A DNA stretch of 64,000 nucleotides from Pseudomonas alcaliphila JAB1 (GCF_001941865.1 NZ_CP016162.1:3037501-3101500); one strand, 5' to 3'; shown: positions 20,709-32,982, numbered from the stretch's first letter. The notes: generated from the sequence alone by a model not told the origin. Translations and numbers: made by a program.

Positions 20709-22433
20709 TCACATTTCCATCAGAAGCTGGCTGAGCACCGCACGCAGCTTGCCTGGTTTGACCGGTTTGTTCAGCAGCGGTGCACCCAGCGCCTGCAGCT
20801 CGCGCCGACAGGCATCGCTGCGATCGGCGCTGATAATCAGCGCCGGAATCGGCCTGGAAAATTCGTCACGCAGTTGCTGAATCACCTGGCAACCAAGCAC
20901 CCCGTGATCGAGGTGAAAATCCGCCAGAATCACTTCCGGCGCCCTGCCCTGCAGACGCTGCAGCGCCTCGGGAAGATCAACGGCCGTCACCACCTCGCAG
21001 CCCCACTGCCCGAGCAACGCGGCCATGCTGTGGAGGATGTCCACCTCGTTGTCGATCACCAGCAGGCGCCGCCCCGGCAAGGGGTTACCGAGAACCGATT
21101 GCGCCACGGATTGCACCTGACGCCGTGGAGCCTCCTGCGCCAGCGGCACACGGATGCTGAACACCGAACCGCGCCCCGGCAACGAGCGTACCTGCACCGG
21201 GTAGCCCAGCATGCGGGCGATACGCTCGACGATAGCCAGGCCCAGGCCGACGCCCTTGCGCTCGGCCGCCCGCCCGACCTCCAGCTGATTGAACTCGAGA
21301 AAGATCTTGTCCAACTGATCGGCCGCAATGCCCCGGCCGCTGTCCCACACCTGCAGCTCGACGAATGCGCCACGGCGCCGTGCACCGAGCAACACGCCGC
21401 CCTGCTCGGTATAACGGCAGGCATTGCTGAGGAAGTTGCGCAAAATGCGCGTCAGCAAGCGGAAATCGGTATGCACCGCATAACTGGCAATTCGCGCCCG
21501 TAAGCGCAAACCACTGGCCGAGGCCACGCTTTCGAATTCCGAAGCCAGCGGCGCCAGCAGCTCTTCAAGGCGATAGACATCGAGATCCGGCTTGATCGCG
21601 GCCTGATCCAGTTTGGAAATATCCAGCAAGTCGGCCAGCAGATCTTCAGCGCCTTCCAGCGCCAGGTGGCTGCGCTCCACCAGATTCTGCTCGGCGCTTG
21701 GCAGTTCACGCTCACGCAATGTGGAGATCAGCAGGCGCGCCGCGTTGAGTGGCTGCAGCAGGTCGTGGCTGGCCGCGGCCAGGTACTTGTCCTTGCTGCG
21801 GTTGGCTGCCTCGGCGGCGTCGCGCGCCTCGCGCAGGGCCAGCTCGATACGCTCACGTTCCTCGATCTGCCGCTGCAGATTGCGGTTGGATTCGAGCAGC
21901 TCGAAGGTGCGTGCGGCGACGCGGCGCTCCAGTTCGTCGTTGAGTTGTTGCAGACGTTGCTGCGCCTGCTTGCGCTCGGTGATATCGGCGACGAAGCCTT
22001 CGAAAACGCCCTCGCCTTCGGGCTTGAGCAGCAGGTTCATCAGCACGTCGATGGTGCTGCCATCGCGCCGGCGCAGGCGCGTTTCGTAGCCGAGCAAAGC
22101 CTGGCCCTGACTCAGGCGCTCACGAATCAGCGTCAGCTCATCGAAGCCGCCAACGAACAGGTGCCGGGCCAGATCGTCCGACGACCACAATACCTGCTGC
22201 GGATCGTCATAGCCGAGCATTCGCGCCATCGCCGGGTTGGCCGCCAACACGCCGTCCTGCAGGCTGGCCTGGATAATGCCGTGCACGGCGTGCTCGAACA
22301 GCCACTTGTAGCGGTTGCGCTCGGTTTCCAGCTCTTCCAGACGCGCCAATAGCTCGGGGTAATGGCTCTTGCGCGCCGACTGGCTGCCGAGCCCCAGCAG
22401 CCCGGCCAGCGCTTCGTCAGAGCGCCTCGCCAT
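20709..22433 (-). CDS. ercS: ErcS-like hybrid sensor histidine kinase (PA1992-like)
   Basis: The start at 22433 (MARRSDEALAGL) gives 574 aa and overlaps the ercA stop by 17 bases. The longer frame to 22541 runs inside ercA. Domains are an N-terminal coiled coil, a PAS domain (FEHAVHGIIQASLQDG), a PAC segment, a second coiled coil, HisKA (AASHDLLQPLNAARL), HATPase (GVGLGLAIVERIARMLGYPV), and a C-terminal receiver (VILADFHLDHG). No membrane segment is seen, so it is cytoplasmic. In P. aeruginosa ercS follows ercA next to pqqH and belongs to the ethanol-oxidation regulatory network. The signal is unknown. Confidence 0.85.
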   Translation of the reverse strand: MARRSDEALAGLLGLGSQSARKSHYPELLARLEELETERNRYKWLFEHAVHGIIQASLQDGVLAANPAMARMLGYDDPQQVLWSSDDLARHLFVGGFDELTLIRERLSQGQALLGYETRLRRRDGSTIDVLMNLLLKPEGEGVFEGFVADITERKQAQQRLQQLNDELERRVAARTFELLESNRNLQRQIEERERIELALREARDAAEAANRSKDKYLAAASHDLLQPLNAARLLISTLRERELPSAEQNLVERSHLALEGAEDLLADLLDISKLDQAAIKPDLDVYRLEELLAPLASEFESVASASGLRLRARIASYAVHTDFRLLTRILRNFLSNACRYTEQGGVLLGARRRGAFVELQVWDSGRGIAADQLDKIFLEFNQLEVGRAAERKGVGLGLAIVERIARMLGYPVQVRSLPGRGSVFSIRVPLAQEAPRRQVQSVAQSVLGNPLPGRRLLVIDNEVDILHSMAALLGQWGCEVVTAVDLPEALQRLQGRAPEVILADFHLDHGVLGCQVIQQLRDEFSRPIPALIISADRSDACRRELQALGAPLLNKPVKPGKLRAVLSQLLMEM

Positions 22434-23580
22434 ACACCACCTCGACGTCACGCTGGGTCGATTCACGCGGGTTGGTGAGGATGCACGGGTCGTCCATGGC
22501 ATGGCTGGACAAAAACGGAATGTCCGAGGTGCTGACGCCATGCAGGCTGAGCGTCTCGCGGAAGCCCATGGCGTGCTTGAAGGCGATCAGGTGCTCGACC
22601 AGGCGCTGGCGGATCTGCGCATGGTTGAGGCCACGGCAATCGATACCGAGGGTTTCGGCGATGACCTTGAAACGCTCCGGCGCCGCGCTGTAGTTGAACG
22701 CCACCACGTGCTCGACCAGCACGGCGTTGCACAGGCCATGCGGCAGGTCGAGGAAGCCCCCCAGACTATGGCTCATGGCATGCACGGCGCCGAGAATCGC
22801 GTTGGAGAAGGCCAGGCCGGCCTGCATGCTGCCGAGCATGATCTTCTCGCGCAGGGCGATATCGCCGGGGTTGGCGATCATCTGCACCAGGTTGCCGTTG
22901 ATCAGGCGCATGGCTTCCAGCGCGTGCGGATCGGTCAGTGGACCATGACCGGTGGAGACGAAGGCCTCGATGGCATGCACCATGGCGTCGATGCCGGTAC
23001 AAGCACTGAGGAAGGGGTCCATGCTCAGGGTGGTTTCCGGATCGATCAGCGACACATCCGGCACCACCGCCTTGCTGACGATGGAGAACTTCATCCGCTC
23101 CTGCTGGTTGGAGATGATCACGAACTGCGACACGTCTGCCGAAGTACCGGCGGTGGTCGGAATCAGGATCAGCGGCGGGCTGGGCACGCGAATGGTGTCC
23201 ACGCCTTCGAATTCGAGAATGCTGCGGCCATGGGCGACGACGATACCGATGCCCTTGGCGCAGTCCATCGGGCTGCCGCCACCGACGGCGACGATGACGT
23301 TGCAGCCCTCGCTGCGATACAGCTCGGCGCCCTCCATCACCTCTTCCACCCGCGGGTTGGGCGAGACCTTGGTGTACAGGCAGTAGGCGATGCCCTGGGC
23401 CTGCAGGCTGGCCTCGATATCGCCGGCCCAGCCGGCGGCGACCACACCGGGATCGGAAACGATCAGCACCTTGCGTGCGCCGAAGGTCTTGGCGTAGTTG
23501 CCGACGTTATGCCGGGAACCGGCGCCGAAGATGATCTCGGGGGAAACGAACTTTCGCAGCTGACTCAAATCGTGGCTCAT
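22417..23580 (-). CDS. ercA: ErcA, iron-containing alcohol dehydrogenase family protein
   Basis: The 387 aa protein is a group III (Fe-dependent) alcohol dehydrogenase. It has the NAD-binding GGGSPMDCAKGIG loop and metal-site histidines in HAMSHSLGG and LPHGLCNAVLVEHV. In P. aeruginosa PA1991 (ercA) is required for normal growth on ethanol and is assigned a regulatory role. The gene lies between pqqH and ercS exactly as there. The 77-base gap to pqqH has no terminator that I can see. Confidence 0.88.
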   Translation of the reverse strand: MSHDLSQLRKFVSPEIIFGAGSRHNVGNYAKTFGARKVLIVSDPGVVAAGWAGDIEASLQAQGIAYCLYTKVSPNPRVEEVMEGAELYRSEGCNVIVAVGGGSPMDCAKGIGIVVAHGRSILEFEGVDTIRVPSPPLILIPTTAGTSADVSQFVIISNQQERMKFSIVSKAVVPDVSLIDPETTLSMDPFLSACTGIDAMVHAIEAFVSTGHGPLTDPHALEAMRLINGNLVQMIANPGDIALREKIMLGSMQAGLAFSNAILGAVHAMSHSLGGFLDLPHGLCNAVLVEHVVAFNYSAAPERFKVIAETLGIDCRGLNHAQIRQRLVEHLIAFKHAMGFRETLSLHGVSTSDIPFLSSHAMDDPCILTNPRESTQRDVEVVYGEAL

Positions 23581-23657
23581 ACAACGGCCTGAAATTTCTT
23601 GTTATGGAATGGCGATCAGCCTACTGCATTGCCGGGTTAATGCAATGCGACCTGCGA

Positions 23658-25559
23658 TCAGCTCAGCCGCTGATAGAAGGCATGCTCGGCGCGCAGCGCA
23701 GTGGCAAGATTGGTAGCCTGACGGAAACCGTGGCGTTCCTCGGCGAACAGGTGATATTCCACCGGCAAGCCACGCTGACGCAGCGCCTCGACCATGGCTT
23801 CGGTCTGGCTCGGCACCACCACCGCATCCAGCGCGCCCTGGAAGAAAATCACCGGCACCCTGATCCGGTCGGCCTGCAACAAGGGTGTGCGATCCAGGTA
23901 GCGCTCGGCATCCTGCTCGGGGTCGCCGATCAGCCAGTCCAGGTAATCTGCCTCGAACTTGTGGGTCACCCGGCGCAGCGCCAGCGGGTCGCTGACGCCG
24001 TAGAGGCTGGCACCACCACGTAACTGCGGCAGCTCGGCCAGTGCACGCAGCGCGCTGAAGCCGCCAGCACTGCCGCCGCGCACGAACACGCGCTGCGGAT
24101 CGATACGGCCATCACCGGCCAGTGCGTTGATCGCGGCGCGAATGTCCTCGACTTCCAGCTCGCCCCACTCGCCAGCCAGACGCAACCGATAAGCACGACC
24201 GTAACCGCTGCTACCCCGATAATTGAGGTCGAGCACGGCGAAACCGCGCAGCGTCCAGAAGGCGATACGCGGGTCGAATACCGGGTAGCTGGCCGAAGTC
24301 GGTCCGCCGTGCAGGAAGATCACCAGTGGTGGGCGCTCGGCCCCATCAATCGGCGCATAGAAAAAACCATGGCAATGTTCGCCCTGCCCTACCTCGCAGC
24401 TTATTGGCTCGGGACGGGAAAGCTGCCGTTCGGGCAAGGGCTGCTCGCCGCCAGCGAGTATCCGCAGTGCGCCATCGCTGCGGCGAATGGCGAGCACCGC
24501 CGGCAAGCGATCCGGTGCGGCAGCGATGCAGTAGAAATATTCGCTGTCGGCAGCCAGGGAGCGGAAGCGGGTGAAGTCTTCAGCCAATCGCTGCTCCGTG
24601 CCGACGGTACGATGCCTGATCAGGATGCCGGTGCCCTGCTCGAAACGGGTTAGCAGTAGTTCGTCGTTTTCCAGCGGCAGAAAGGTCCTGCCGCCCAACT
24701 GCCAGGGCGCGGCCGCGTGATCGAACGGCGCGGCGGCCAACCGTATACCCGCATCGATGCATCTTGGCTGCCACCAACCGGCCCGATCGTTCAACACCCA
24801 CAGTCGACCCTGCGTATCGAAACTCGGCTGCTGCAGGGATCGATCTCCCGTCTCACCCAACAACACCCGGCTACGCTCACCGGACTCGCGCTGACACAGA
24901 TGCGTGGCAACCCAGGGTTGATGCGGGCGATCCCACTCGATCCATACCAGACGCTGGCCGCTGGGGTCGGCTACCGGCGCCGCATAGAAATGGGCACCCT
25001 CCACCAGAACATCGCGCTTACCGGTGAGGCCGATGCGCACCAGACGATGCACCACCGCGCCACCCTCATGGCTTTCCTCCACCGCCAGCAATGCCTGCCA
25101 GACGGGCACAAAGGACAGGTCGCCATAGCGGCAAGTGGCGCGAGCCGTCAGTGCCTGCGGCTCACATCCCGTAGGAGCGGCTTCAGCCGCGATTTCTCTT
25201 GAATCACCAAGATTCGCGGCTGAAACGGAATGCCGCCCAACCGCTCCTACGGAACTACACGCAATCGGCAGGTGGTAAATCTGCTGATCACGCTCATTGA
25301 TGAACGCCACGCCCTGATCCGTGGCGCAGCAGGCACCACCGCCGTACTCGTAGACCCGGCTGCGCACGGAAAACCCTGGTGGCGTCAGCTCGCACACAAC
25401 GCCGTCGCGACAGAAGAACAGCCCGCACCGCGCCAGCCCGGGATCAAACGCCACCCACAGCACGCCGCCGTGTGCAGCGTGCAGCTCGGCGAAATCGGCA
25501 CTGGCGGCCGCGGCCTGTTCGGCGCTCCAGATCGAGTCGGGGTCACTCACGCCTTGCAT
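23658..25559 (-). CDS. pqqH: PqqH, prolyl-oligopeptidase family peptidase (PA1990-like)
   Basis: The 633 aa protein has an N-terminal beta-propeller and a C-terminal alpha/beta hydrolase of family S9. The catalytic triad is visible as Ser497 (GGSAGG), Asp578 (GALDAVV) and His610 (EERHGF). In P. aeruginosa PA1990 ends the pqqABCDE operon and is named pqqH. The ATG overlaps the pqqE stop by 13 bases. Odd feature: codons at about 25164-25252 are a REP pair read in frame (see repeat), adding roughly 30 residues within the propeller. Its contribution to PQQ maturation is inferred from context. Confidence 0.85.
   Translation of the reverse strand: MQGVSDPDSIWSAEQAAAASADFAELHAAHGGVLWVAFDPGLARCGLFFCRDGVVCELTPPGFSVRSRVYEYGGGACCATDQGVAFINERDQQIYHLPIACSSVGAVGRHSVSAANLGDSREIAAEAAPTGCEPQALTARATCRYGDLSFVPVWQALLAVEESHEGGAVVHRLVRIGLTGKRDVLVEGAHFYAAPVADPSGQRLVWIEWDRPHQPWVATHLCQRESGERSRVLLGETGDRSLQQPSFDTQGRLWVLNDRAGWWQPRCIDAGIRLAAAPFDHAAAPWQLGGRTFLPLENDELLLTRFEQGTGILIRHRTVGTEQRLAEDFTRFRSLAADSEYFYCIAAAPDRLPAVLAIRRSDGALRILAGGEQPLPERQLSRPEPISCEVGQGEHCHGFFYAPIDGAERPPLVIFLHGGPTSASYPVFDPRIAFWTLRGFAVLDLNYRGSSGYGRAYRLRLAGEWGELEVEDIRAAINALAGDGRIDPQRVFVRGGSAGGFSALRALAELPQLRGGASLYGVSDPLALRRVTHKFEADYLDWLIGDPEQDAERYLDRTPLLQADRIRVPVIFFQGALDAVVVPSQTEAMVEALRQRGLPVEYHLFAEERHGFRQATNLATALRAEHAFYQRLS
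25164..25252. repeat. REP pair (family A) inside pqqH
   Basis: CGTAGGAGCGGCTTCAGCCG and its inverted, slightly diverged partner (near 25223-25252) lie within the pqqH reading frame. They match the intergenic family A repeats at 39509, 40342 and 44039. The translation across it (AAEAAPTG) stays open. Confidence 0.85.
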
Positions 25560-26701
25560 ATGATCCGCGAGGCCTTCTCGTTGCGGTACTGCAGGGCATC
25601 CAGCCCCAGCGGCGCCTCATCGGCCTGCTGGCGTGCCGCGAGAATCACGCCATGGTGCGCCGACTTGCTGCACACCGGGTCGGCGTTGCTGGCATCTCCA
25701 GTGAGCATGAAGGCCTGGCAGCGACAGCCGCCGAAATCCTTGTGCTTCTCGTCGCACGAACGACACGGCTCGGGCATCCAGTCATCGCCGCGAAAGCGGT
25801 TGAAGCCGAACGACTCGCGCCAGATATGTTCGAGACTGTGCTGGCGCACATTGGGAAACTGCACCGGCAACTGCCGTGCGCTGTGGCAAGGCAGTGCCGT
25901 GCCGTCCGGGGTGATGTCGAGGAACAGGTTGCCCCAGCCGTTCATGCAGGCCTTAGGGCGCTCCTCGTAGTAATCCGGGGTGACGAAGATCAGCTTGCAC
26001 GGGTGATTCTCGGCCGCCAGTTTGTCGCGCCACTGGTTGGTGATGCGCTCGGCACGTTCCAGCTGCGCGCGGGTCGGCAGCAGGCCAGCGCGGTTGAGTT
26101 CCGCCCAGCCGTAGAACTGGCAGGTGGCGAGCTCGACGAAATCTGCCTCCAGCTCCAGGCACAGCTCGATGATGCGCTCGATGTTGTCGATGTTGTGCCG
26201 GTGGGTGACGAAGTTGAGCACCATCGGATAACCGTGCGCCTTGACTGCGCGGGCCATGGCCAGCTTCTGCGCGAAGGCCTTCTTCGAGCCGGCCAGCAGG
26301 TTGTTCACCTCCTCGTCGGCGGCCTGGAAGCTGATCTGGATATGATCGAGCCCGGCATCGGCGAACTCGGCGATGCGCGCTTCGGTGAGGCCGATGCCGG
26401 AGGTGATCAGGTTGGTGTAGTAGCCCAGGCCACGCGCGGCTTTGATCAGCTCGGCCAGATCCTGGCGCACCAGCGGCTCGCCACCGGAAAACCCCAGCTG
26501 CGCCGCGCCCAGCTCACGGGCCTGGCGAAACACCTCGATCCATTCGGCGGTGGTGAGCTCGGCGCCCTGCTGGGAGAAATCCAGCGGGTTGGAGCAGTAC
26601 GGGCACTGCAGCGGGCAGCGGTAGGTCAGCTCGGCCAGCAGCCACAGCGGCGGCCCTGGTTCATGACCTGCTTTAGCGAAGCTCGATCCAGAACTGAGCA
26701 T
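25547..26701 (-). CDS. pqqE: PqqE, radical SAM PQQ synthase
   Basis: The 384 aa enzyme links Glu and Tyr of PqqA by a carbon-carbon bond, the first step of PQQ synthesis. The radical SAM cluster motif is CPLQCPYC (Cys29, Cys33, Cys36); SPASM-region cysteines lie near the C-terminus ([16 protein letters not shown]). The start at 26701 has GGAGGT upstream and overlaps the pqqD stop by 29 bases; the frame reaches 26749 but only inside pqqD. It needs PqqD as peptide chaperone. Confidence 0.96.
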   Translation of the reverse strand: MLSSGSSFAKAGHEPGPPLWLLAELTYRCPLQCPYCSNPLDFSQQGAELTTAEWIEVFRQARELGAAQLGFSGGEPLVRQDLAELIKAARGLGYYTNLITSGIGLTEARIAEFADAGLDHIQISFQAADEEVNNLLAGSKKAFAQKLAMARAVKAHGYPMVLNFVTHRHNIDNIERIIELCLELEADFVELATCQFYGWAELNRAGLLPTRAQLERAERITNQWRDKLAAENHPCKLIFVTPDYYEERPKACMNGWGNLFLDITPDGTALPCHSARQLPVQFPNVRQHSLEHIWRESFGFNRFRGDDWMPEPCRSCDEKHKDFGGCRCQAFMLTGDASNADPVCSKSAHHGVILAARQQADEAPLGLDALQYRNEKASRIICKA

Positions 26702-26954
26702 GGGCCACCTCCATGAAGGCAAGAATGTCTTCGTCGATGCCGGGCACATCGGGGAAGCGTTGGTGCAGGTTGCCGATGATCTCGGCTACCGAACGCTTGC
26801 CGTCGACCTGCTGGAGAATCTCGCCGGCGCTGTCGTTGAGCTTGATCATGCCTTCCGGATAGAGCAGCACGTGGCAACCCTGGGCCGGCTCGAATTGCAG
26901 GCGGAAGCCGCGGCGGATGGCGGGTACGCTGGGGGGCAGGATGACAGCTGTCAT
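26673..26954 (-). CDS. pqqD: PqqD, PqqA-binding chaperone
   Basis: The 93 aa protein is typical PqqD ([34 protein letters not shown]). It binds the PqqA peptide and presents it to PqqE. It overlaps pqqE and is separated from pqqC by a repeat-bearing spacer of 85 bases. Confidence 0.96.
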   Translation of the reverse strand: MTAVILPPSVPAIRRGFRLQFEPAQGCHVLLYPEGMIKLNDSAGEILQQVDGKRSVAEIIGNLHQRFPDVPGIDEDILAFMEVAHAQFWIELR

Positions 26955-26971
26955 TGTTCAGACTCCTCACT

Positions 26972-27026
26972 GGTGCGCGCGGCGCACCCTACAAAGGACC
27001 CGGCCGTAGGGTGCGCCGTGCGCACC
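26972..27026. repeat. REP pair, family D, between pqqC and pqqD
   Basis: Two inverted copies of a GTAGGGTGCGCCGTGCGCAC element with a short spacer. Similar copies stand at 27817-27894, 39406-39486 and 58081-58103. It may affect mRNA stability inside the pqq operon. Confidence 0.8.
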
Positions 27027-27039
27027 GCTTGCTTGAGGC

Positions 27040-27792
27040 TCATAAGGCTATACCCCAGTGCCAGACGCGCTCGTTGGTCACGGTGTGATACGGCGGGCGT
27101 TGCAGCTCGTAGGCCATGCTCATGGCGTCGAGCATGCTCCACAGGATGTCCAGCTTGAACTGCAGGATCTGCAGCATGCGTTCCTGTGATTCGCGCGTGC
27201 GGTAGTGCTCGAGGGTGATGCGCAGGCCGTGCTCGACGTCGCGGCGCGCTTCTTTCAGACGCTTGCGGAAGTAGTCGTAGCCGGTGGCATCGATCCACGG
27301 GTAGTGCTGCGGCCAGGCATCCAGGCGCGACTGATGGATCTGCGGGGCGAACAGCTCGGTCAGCGAACTGCTGGCCGCTTCCTGCCAGTTGGCGCGACGA
27401 GCGAAGTTGACGTAGGCGTCGACGGCGAAGCGCACGCCGGGCAGCACCAGCTCCTGCGACAGCACCTGCTCGCGGTCTAGGCCGACCGACTCGGCCAGGC
27501 GCAGCCAGGCCTCGATACCGCCCTCCTCACCTGGCGCACCGTCGTGGTCGAGAATGCGTTGAATCCACTCGCGGCGCGTCTCACGATCCGGGCAGTTGGC
27601 CATGATCGCCGCATCCTTCAGCGGGATGTTGACCTGGTAGTAGAAACGATTGGCCACCCAGCCCTGAATTTGCTCGCGGGTGGCGCGCCCTTCGTACATG
27701 GCGCGGTGGAACGGATGATGAATGTGGTACAGCGCGCCCTTGGCGCGCAGCGCCTGCTCGAATTCGGCAGGGCTCATGGCAGGTTGGCTCAT
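27040..27792 (-). CDS. pqqC: PqqC, pyrroloquinoline-quinone synthase
   Basis: The 250 aa cofactor-less oxidase performs the last step of PQQ formation, an eight-electron oxidation with ring closure. The start at 27792 ([11 protein letters not shown]) has GGAG nine bases upstream; the open frame continues to 28110 inside pqqB and is spurious. The family pattern [14 protein letters not shown] is intact, as are length and neighbours. Confidence 0.96.
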   Translation of the reverse strand: MSQPAMSPAEFEQALRAKGALYHIHHPFHRAMYEGRATREQIQGWVANRFYYQVNIPLKDAAIMANCPDRETRREWIQRILDHDGAPGEEGGIEAWLRLAESVGLDREQVLSQELVLPGVRFAVDAYVNFARRANWQEAASSSLTELFAPQIHQSRLDAWPQHYPWIDATGYDYFRKRLKEARRDVEHGLRITLEHYRTRESQERMLQILQFKLDILWSMLDAMSMAYELQRPPYHTVTNERVWHWGIAL

Positions 27793-27816
27793 CAAGACAC
27801 TCCGGTACGAATTGTC

Positions 27817-27894
27817 GTAGGGTGCGCTGTGCGCACCAGTGCTAGCCATCTGGAGTCCTGGTGCGCATAGCCTAGGCGGCCCCGCACACCCTAC
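27817..27894. repeat. REP pair, family D, between pqqB and pqqC
   Basis: The left arm GTAGGGTGCGCTGTGCGCAC and an inverted right arm (27860-27894) flank a short spacer. The pqqB stop codon (TAG, 27891-27893) is formed by the terminal GTAG of the repeat. Confidence 0.75.
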
Positions 27895-28805
27895 AGACTG
27901 ATGCTCATGCCATCGAACGCGACCTCGATGCCGTGCGCGTCCAGCTCGGCGCGCTCGGGCGAATCCAGGTCGAGAATCGGGTTGGTGTTGTTGATATGAA
28001 TGAGGATCTTGCGCGCGGACGACAGACCGTCGAGCACCTCGATCATGCCGCCCGGGCCGCTCTGGCAAAGGTGGCCCATCTCGCTGCCGAGCTTGTCGCC
28101 GACCTCGCACACGCGCATTTCGTCATCGCGCCACAGCGTGCCGTCCACCAGCAGGCAATCGGCGCGACGCATCCAGCTCAACAGGTGCTCATCCACCTGG
28201 CCGAGACCGGGGGCGTAGAACAGGCTGCGGCCGCTGCGACTGTCCTCGATGAACAGGCCGATGTTGTCGCCCGGGTGCGGGTTGCCCCGGTGTGGCGAAT
28301 AAGGCGGCGCGCTGCTGCGCAAAGCAATGGCGGTGATGTTCAGTGCCGGGCAGGCGGGAATGCTGAAGGGTGCGGCATCCAGCTCGATCAGGCGGTGCTG
28401 CAGGCCGCCGTTCCAGTGGCTGAGCATATTGAACAGCGGAAAGCCGCTGGTCAGATCCTGATGCACCATATCGGTACACCAGACCTGGTGCGGACAGCCT
28501 TCGCGCAGGGTCAGCAGGCCGGTGCAGTGGTCGATCTGGCTGTCGAGCAGAACGATGCCGGCAATCGCCGTATCACGCAGCTTGCGTGCCGGTTGCAGTG
28601 CCGGGAAGGCCTCGATCTGCGCGCGGATGTCTGGCGAGGCGTTGCACAGAATCCACTGCTCGCCGTCATCGGAAATGGCGATGGACGATTGCGTGCGCGG
28701 CTGCGCCCGCAGCGTACCGGCCCGCACGCCACGGCAGTTGCGGCAGTTGCAGTTCCACTGGGGGAAGCCACCGCCAGCGGCGGAGCCGAGAATCTGGATA
28801 TGCAT
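27891..28805 (-). CDS. pqqB: PqqB, metallo-beta-lactamase-fold hydroxylase
   Basis: The 304 aa protein begins [19 protein letters not shown] at 28805, a highly conserved PqqB N-terminus; an ATG three codons earlier is also open. PqqB is assigned to hydroxylation of the Tyr ring during PQQ synthesis. The fold contains the metal-site region [14 protein letters not shown]. The stop codon lies in a REP element. Confidence 0.95.
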   Translation of the reverse strand: MHIQILGSAAGGGFPQWNCNCRNCRGVRAGTLRAQPRTQSSIAISDDGEQWILCNASPDIRAQIEAFPALQPARKLRDTAIAGIVLLDSQIDHCTGLLTLREGCPHQVWCTDMVHQDLTSGFPLFNMLSHWNGGLQHRLIELDAAPFSIPACPALNITAIALRSSAPPYSPHRGNPHPGDNIGLFIEDSRSGRSLFYAPGLGQVDEHLLSWMRRADCLLVDGTLWRDDEMRVCEVGDKLGSEMGHLCQSGPGGMIEVLDGLSSARKILIHINNTNPILDLDSPERAELDAHGIEVAFDGMSISL

Positions 28806-28825
28806 GGAAGTCACCAGCGGGGATG

Positions 28826-28842
28826 CCCCGGACGAGCCGGGG
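28826..28842 (-). promoter_or_regulatory. Stable hairpin between pqqA and pqqB
   Basis: The inverted repeat CCCCGG / CCGGGG with a five-base loop stands just after the pqqA stop. There is no T-run. It could protect the short pqqA transcript from 3' decay and so yield more pqqA than downstream mRNA. Confidence 0.5.
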
Positions 28843-28852
28843 CCAGGAGCGA

Positions 28853-28924
28853 TCAGCGGTTGGCGAAATACATGGTCACTTCGAAGCCAATGCGCAGATC
28901 GGTGTAGGCGGGTTTAGTCCACAT
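28853..28924 (-). CDS. pqqA: PqqA, PQQ precursor peptide
   Basis: This 23-residue gene reads [20 protein letters not shown] followed by ANR. Glu15 and Tyr19 are the residues cross-linked by PqqE to form PQQ. AGAGGA lies about eight bases before the ATG. It is the first gene of pqqABCDEH. It is too short for most gene finders. Confidence 0.96.
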
Positions 28925-29110
28925 GGTGCGGTCCTCTTGTTATGAAGCCGGGGCATTCCGGCAACCCCATTAAGCCCCCGCCAGGCAAGAGGCCAAATGG
29001 TACTTTGGGATGAATCTGCACTGGCATTGGTAGGTGGCGCTATCAGTAGGCATGCCTCGCACCTGGAAGGTTCCAGTCATCGCCTGGCCTGAAACATGCG
29101 CCAATAAAAA
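28925..29110. other. pqqA promoter region
   Basis: About 190 bases between pqqA and the exaC terminator hold no gene. The TTGGTA-type motif at 29001-29010 lies here. Other promoter boxes are not clear by eye. Confidence 0.5.
29001..29010. promoter_or_regulatory. Candidate island operator upstream of pqqA
   Basis: TACTTTGGGA, 77-86 bases upstream of the pqqA ATG, matches the recurring TAC(T/C)TTGGTA-like motif of this island in eight of ten positions. Confidence 0.45.
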
Positions 29111-29128
29111 ACGCGGCCGAAGCCGCGT
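29111..29128 (-). terminator. Terminator of exaC
   Basis: ACGCGGC / GCCGCGT with a four-base loop is followed by TTTTTTATTGG on the minus strand. It lies 124 bases after the exaC stop. Confidence 0.8.
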
Positions 29129-29251
29129 CGCGATAAGGATCTGCTGCCGTTCAGGCCCATGGCTGCCTGCAGATCCACCCGGGTAGGGTTGTTCGCCTGG
29201 CAAGAGGCGGCGCACCGGAGCGAGCGCGCCGCTTTGTGGATGCATCAGAAC

Positions 29252-30772
<1,521 letters not shown>

Positions 30773-30886
30773 GATGCTGACCTCTCTTGTTGTCGGAGCC
30801 CGCTGCCAATCGGGGAAGCGAGTCATGGTTCGATCTTAGGAAGCCCCCGAAAACCTCGGTATGCGCCCATGGCATAGATCACCTAG

Positions 30887-30900
30887 TCATTTGGTAGTAG
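30887..30900. promoter_or_regulatory. Candidate island operator upstream of exaC
   Basis: TCATTTGGTAGTAG has its TTGGTA core 119 bases upstream of the exaC ATG. The same core is found at 117 and 114 bases before the dehydrogenase at 32870 and exaB. Confidence 0.6.
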
Positions 30901-31048
30901 AGCTGTCTGGCACGGGCTTTTGGCAGCGAGGTACGAGGCTGTGGAAGCTAAAGGCTAGACCCGTTCGCCTGGTCTTGCGTTCCCAAACGCGAAAATCCAA
31001 CCGTGGTATATCGCAGCAGCTCAGCGCTGGCAGGCAGGCGCCAGAAAC

Positions 31049-31079
31049 GACGATGGCCGGACAGAGTCCGGCCATCGTC
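31049..31079 (-). terminator. Terminator of the PedH-type dehydrogenase gene
   Basis: A 14-bp inverted repeat (GACGATGGCCGGAC / GTCCGGCCATCGTC, three-base loop) lies 16 bases past the stop. Its T-run is short (GTTTC). Confidence 0.75.
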
Positions 31080-31094
31080 TGACGCCTCAGCCGA

Positions 31095-32870
31095 TCAGCG
31101 CTTGGCTACCAGTTCCTTGGGCAGCTTGAAGGTCCACAGCATGCCGCCCTGGTTCAGGTGCTTGACGCGCTTGGCCACCTCGCCGCCCCACAGCGGTACC
31201 GCACCGCCCCAGCCGGACAAGACGGAGACATATTGCTCGCCGTCCATTTCCCAAGTCACCGGCGAGCCGATCACACCCGAGCCGGTCTGGAATTCCCAGA
31301 CTTTCTCACCGGTCTTGGCATTGAATGCTTGCAGGTAGCCTTCCGGGTTGCCGGTGAACACCAGGTTGCCCTTGGTGGTCAGCACCCCGCCCCACAGCGG
31401 CGCGTAGTTCTTGTGGCGCCACACTTCCTTGCCGGTCTTCGGATCGATGGCGCGCAGCACGCCGATGTAGTCCTCGTTCAGCGGCTTGATGGTGAAGCCG
31501 GCGCCCAGGTATGCGGCGCCCTTCTTGTAGGCGATGTCCTCGTTCCAGATGTCCATGCCCCACTCGTTGGACGGCACGTAGAACAGGCCGGTGTCCTGGC
31601 TGTAGGCCATGGGCATCCAGTTCTTGGCGCCGAGGAAGGCCGGAGCGGAGAACACGCTCGTGCCCTTCTCCTTCGCGCTAGGCGAGCCCGGACGGTTGCT
31701 GTCGTCGTAGATCGGCCGGCCGTTCTTGTCCAGGCCTTTGGCCCAGGTGATCTTGTCGACGAAGGGGAAGCCACGGATGAACTTGCCGTTGGTGCGATCG
31801 AGCACATAGAAGAAGCCGTTACGGTCGGCAGTGGCCGCAGCCTTCACGGTCTTGCCGCCTTCCTGATAGTCGAAGGAGACCAGCTCGTTGACGCCGTCGA
31901 AGTCCCAGCCGTCGTGCGGCGTGGTCTGGAAGTGCCATTTGATGCTGCCGTCATCCGGATTCAGTGCCAGGCGCGAGGAGGAATAGAGGTTGTCGCCAGG
32001 GCGCAGGTGCGAGTTCCACGGCGCCGGGTTGCCGGTACCGAAGAACAGCAGGTTGGTGTCGGCATCGTAGTAGCCGCCCAGCCAGGGCGCGGCACCGCCG
32101 GTCTTCCACAGGTCGCCCGGCCAGGTCTTGCCGGCCTCGCCGCCGCTGATGCCATTCTCGACGGCCTTGCCGTCCTTGTAGACGTAGCCCATATGGCCTT
32201 CGACGGTCGGGCGGCTCCACAGCAGCTCGCCGTTCTTCGGATCGTAGGCTTCGATCTTGCCGACCACGCCGAATTCGCCACCGGAAACGCCGGTGATCAG
32301 CTTGCCGTTGACCACCAGCGGCGCTGCGGTGATCGAATAGCCCGCCTTGTGATCGGCGACGTTCTTGCGCCACACCACCTTGCCGGTGTCCTTGTTCAGC
32401 GCCACCAACTTGGCGTCCAGGGTGCCGAAGATCACCAGGTCGTCGTACAGGGCGACACCCCGGTTGATCACGTCGCAGCAGGGGCGGATGTCGTCCGGCA
32501 GACGCGCTTCGTACTGCCACAGCTCGCGCCCGGTGCGCGCATCGACGGCGAACACCCGCGAGTAGGAGGCGGTAACGTACATCACGCCGTCCTTGATCAG
32601 CGGCTGCGCCTGCTGGCCGCGCTGCTTCTCGCCGCCGAAGGACATGGTCCAGACCGGGCGCAGTTCCTTGACGTTCTGATCGTTGAGGATGTTCAGCGGG
32701 CTGTAGCGCTGGCCCTGCAGACCGAGACCGTTGGTGACGATCTCGTCGGTGGTGGTGGCGTCCTTGAGAATCTCGGCGTCGGTGACCGCCAGCGCGGCGG
32801 CGGACGGCATCAGCATCGCCGCGCACAGCGCGGTGAGGAGTAAGGGCTGGCGAAGACCGGTGTGTTTCAT
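31095..32870 (-). CDS. pedH: Quinoprotein alcohol dehydrogenase, lanthanide type (PedH-like)
   Basis: The 591 aa periplasmic PQQ enzyme starts at 32870 ([12 protein letters not shown]) with a signal peptide ending near residue 28. The vicinal disulfide CC is Cys131-Cys132 (DIRPCCDV). The catalytic Asp323 lies in GWDFDGVNE, and Asp325 two residues on is the extra metal ligand that marks lanthanide-dependent family members (XoxF, ExaF, PedH). Tryptophan-docking propeller repeats run throughout. It is transcribed alone, between exaC and the accessory genes, as pedH is in P. putida. Alcohol substrates and lanthanide need are inferred from the residue. Confidence 0.88.
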   Translation of the reverse strand: MKHTGLRQPLLLTALCAAMLMPSAAALAVTDAEILKDATTTDEIVTNGLGLQGQRYSPLNILNDQNVKELRPVWTMSFGGEKQRGQQAQPLIKDGVMYVTASYSRVFAVDARTGRELWQYEARLPDDIRPCCDVINRGVALYDDLVIFGTLDAKLVALNKDTGKVVWRKNVADHKAGYSITAAPLVVNGKLITGVSGGEFGVVGKIEAYDPKNGELLWSRPTVEGHMGYVYKDGKAVENGISGGEAGKTWPGDLWKTGGAAPWLGGYYDADTNLLFFGTGNPAPWNSHLRPGDNLYSSSRLALNPDDGSIKWHFQTTPHDGWDFDGVNELVSFDYQEGGKTVKAAATADRNGFFYVLDRTNGKFIRGFPFVDKITWAKGLDKNGRPIYDDSNRPGSPSAKEKGTSVFSAPAFLGAKNWMPMAYSQDTGLFYVPSNEWGMDIWNEDIAYKKGAAYLGAGFTIKPLNEDYIGVLRAIDPKTGKEVWRHKNYAPLWGGVLTTKGNLVFTGNPEGYLQAFNAKTGEKVWEFQTGSGVIGSPVTWEMDGEQYVSVLSGWGGAVPLWGGEVAKRVKHLNQGGMLWTFKLPKELVAKR

Positions 32871-32982
32871 TGCGGCTACCTCTGCGGGTTCATTGTTATT
32901 GCCGGGAAATTTTCCCGGTCTGCCGCAAATTCTTGGCTCGCACAGGCCACCCAACAATTGCACCCCCAGCCGATTTTCCTCG

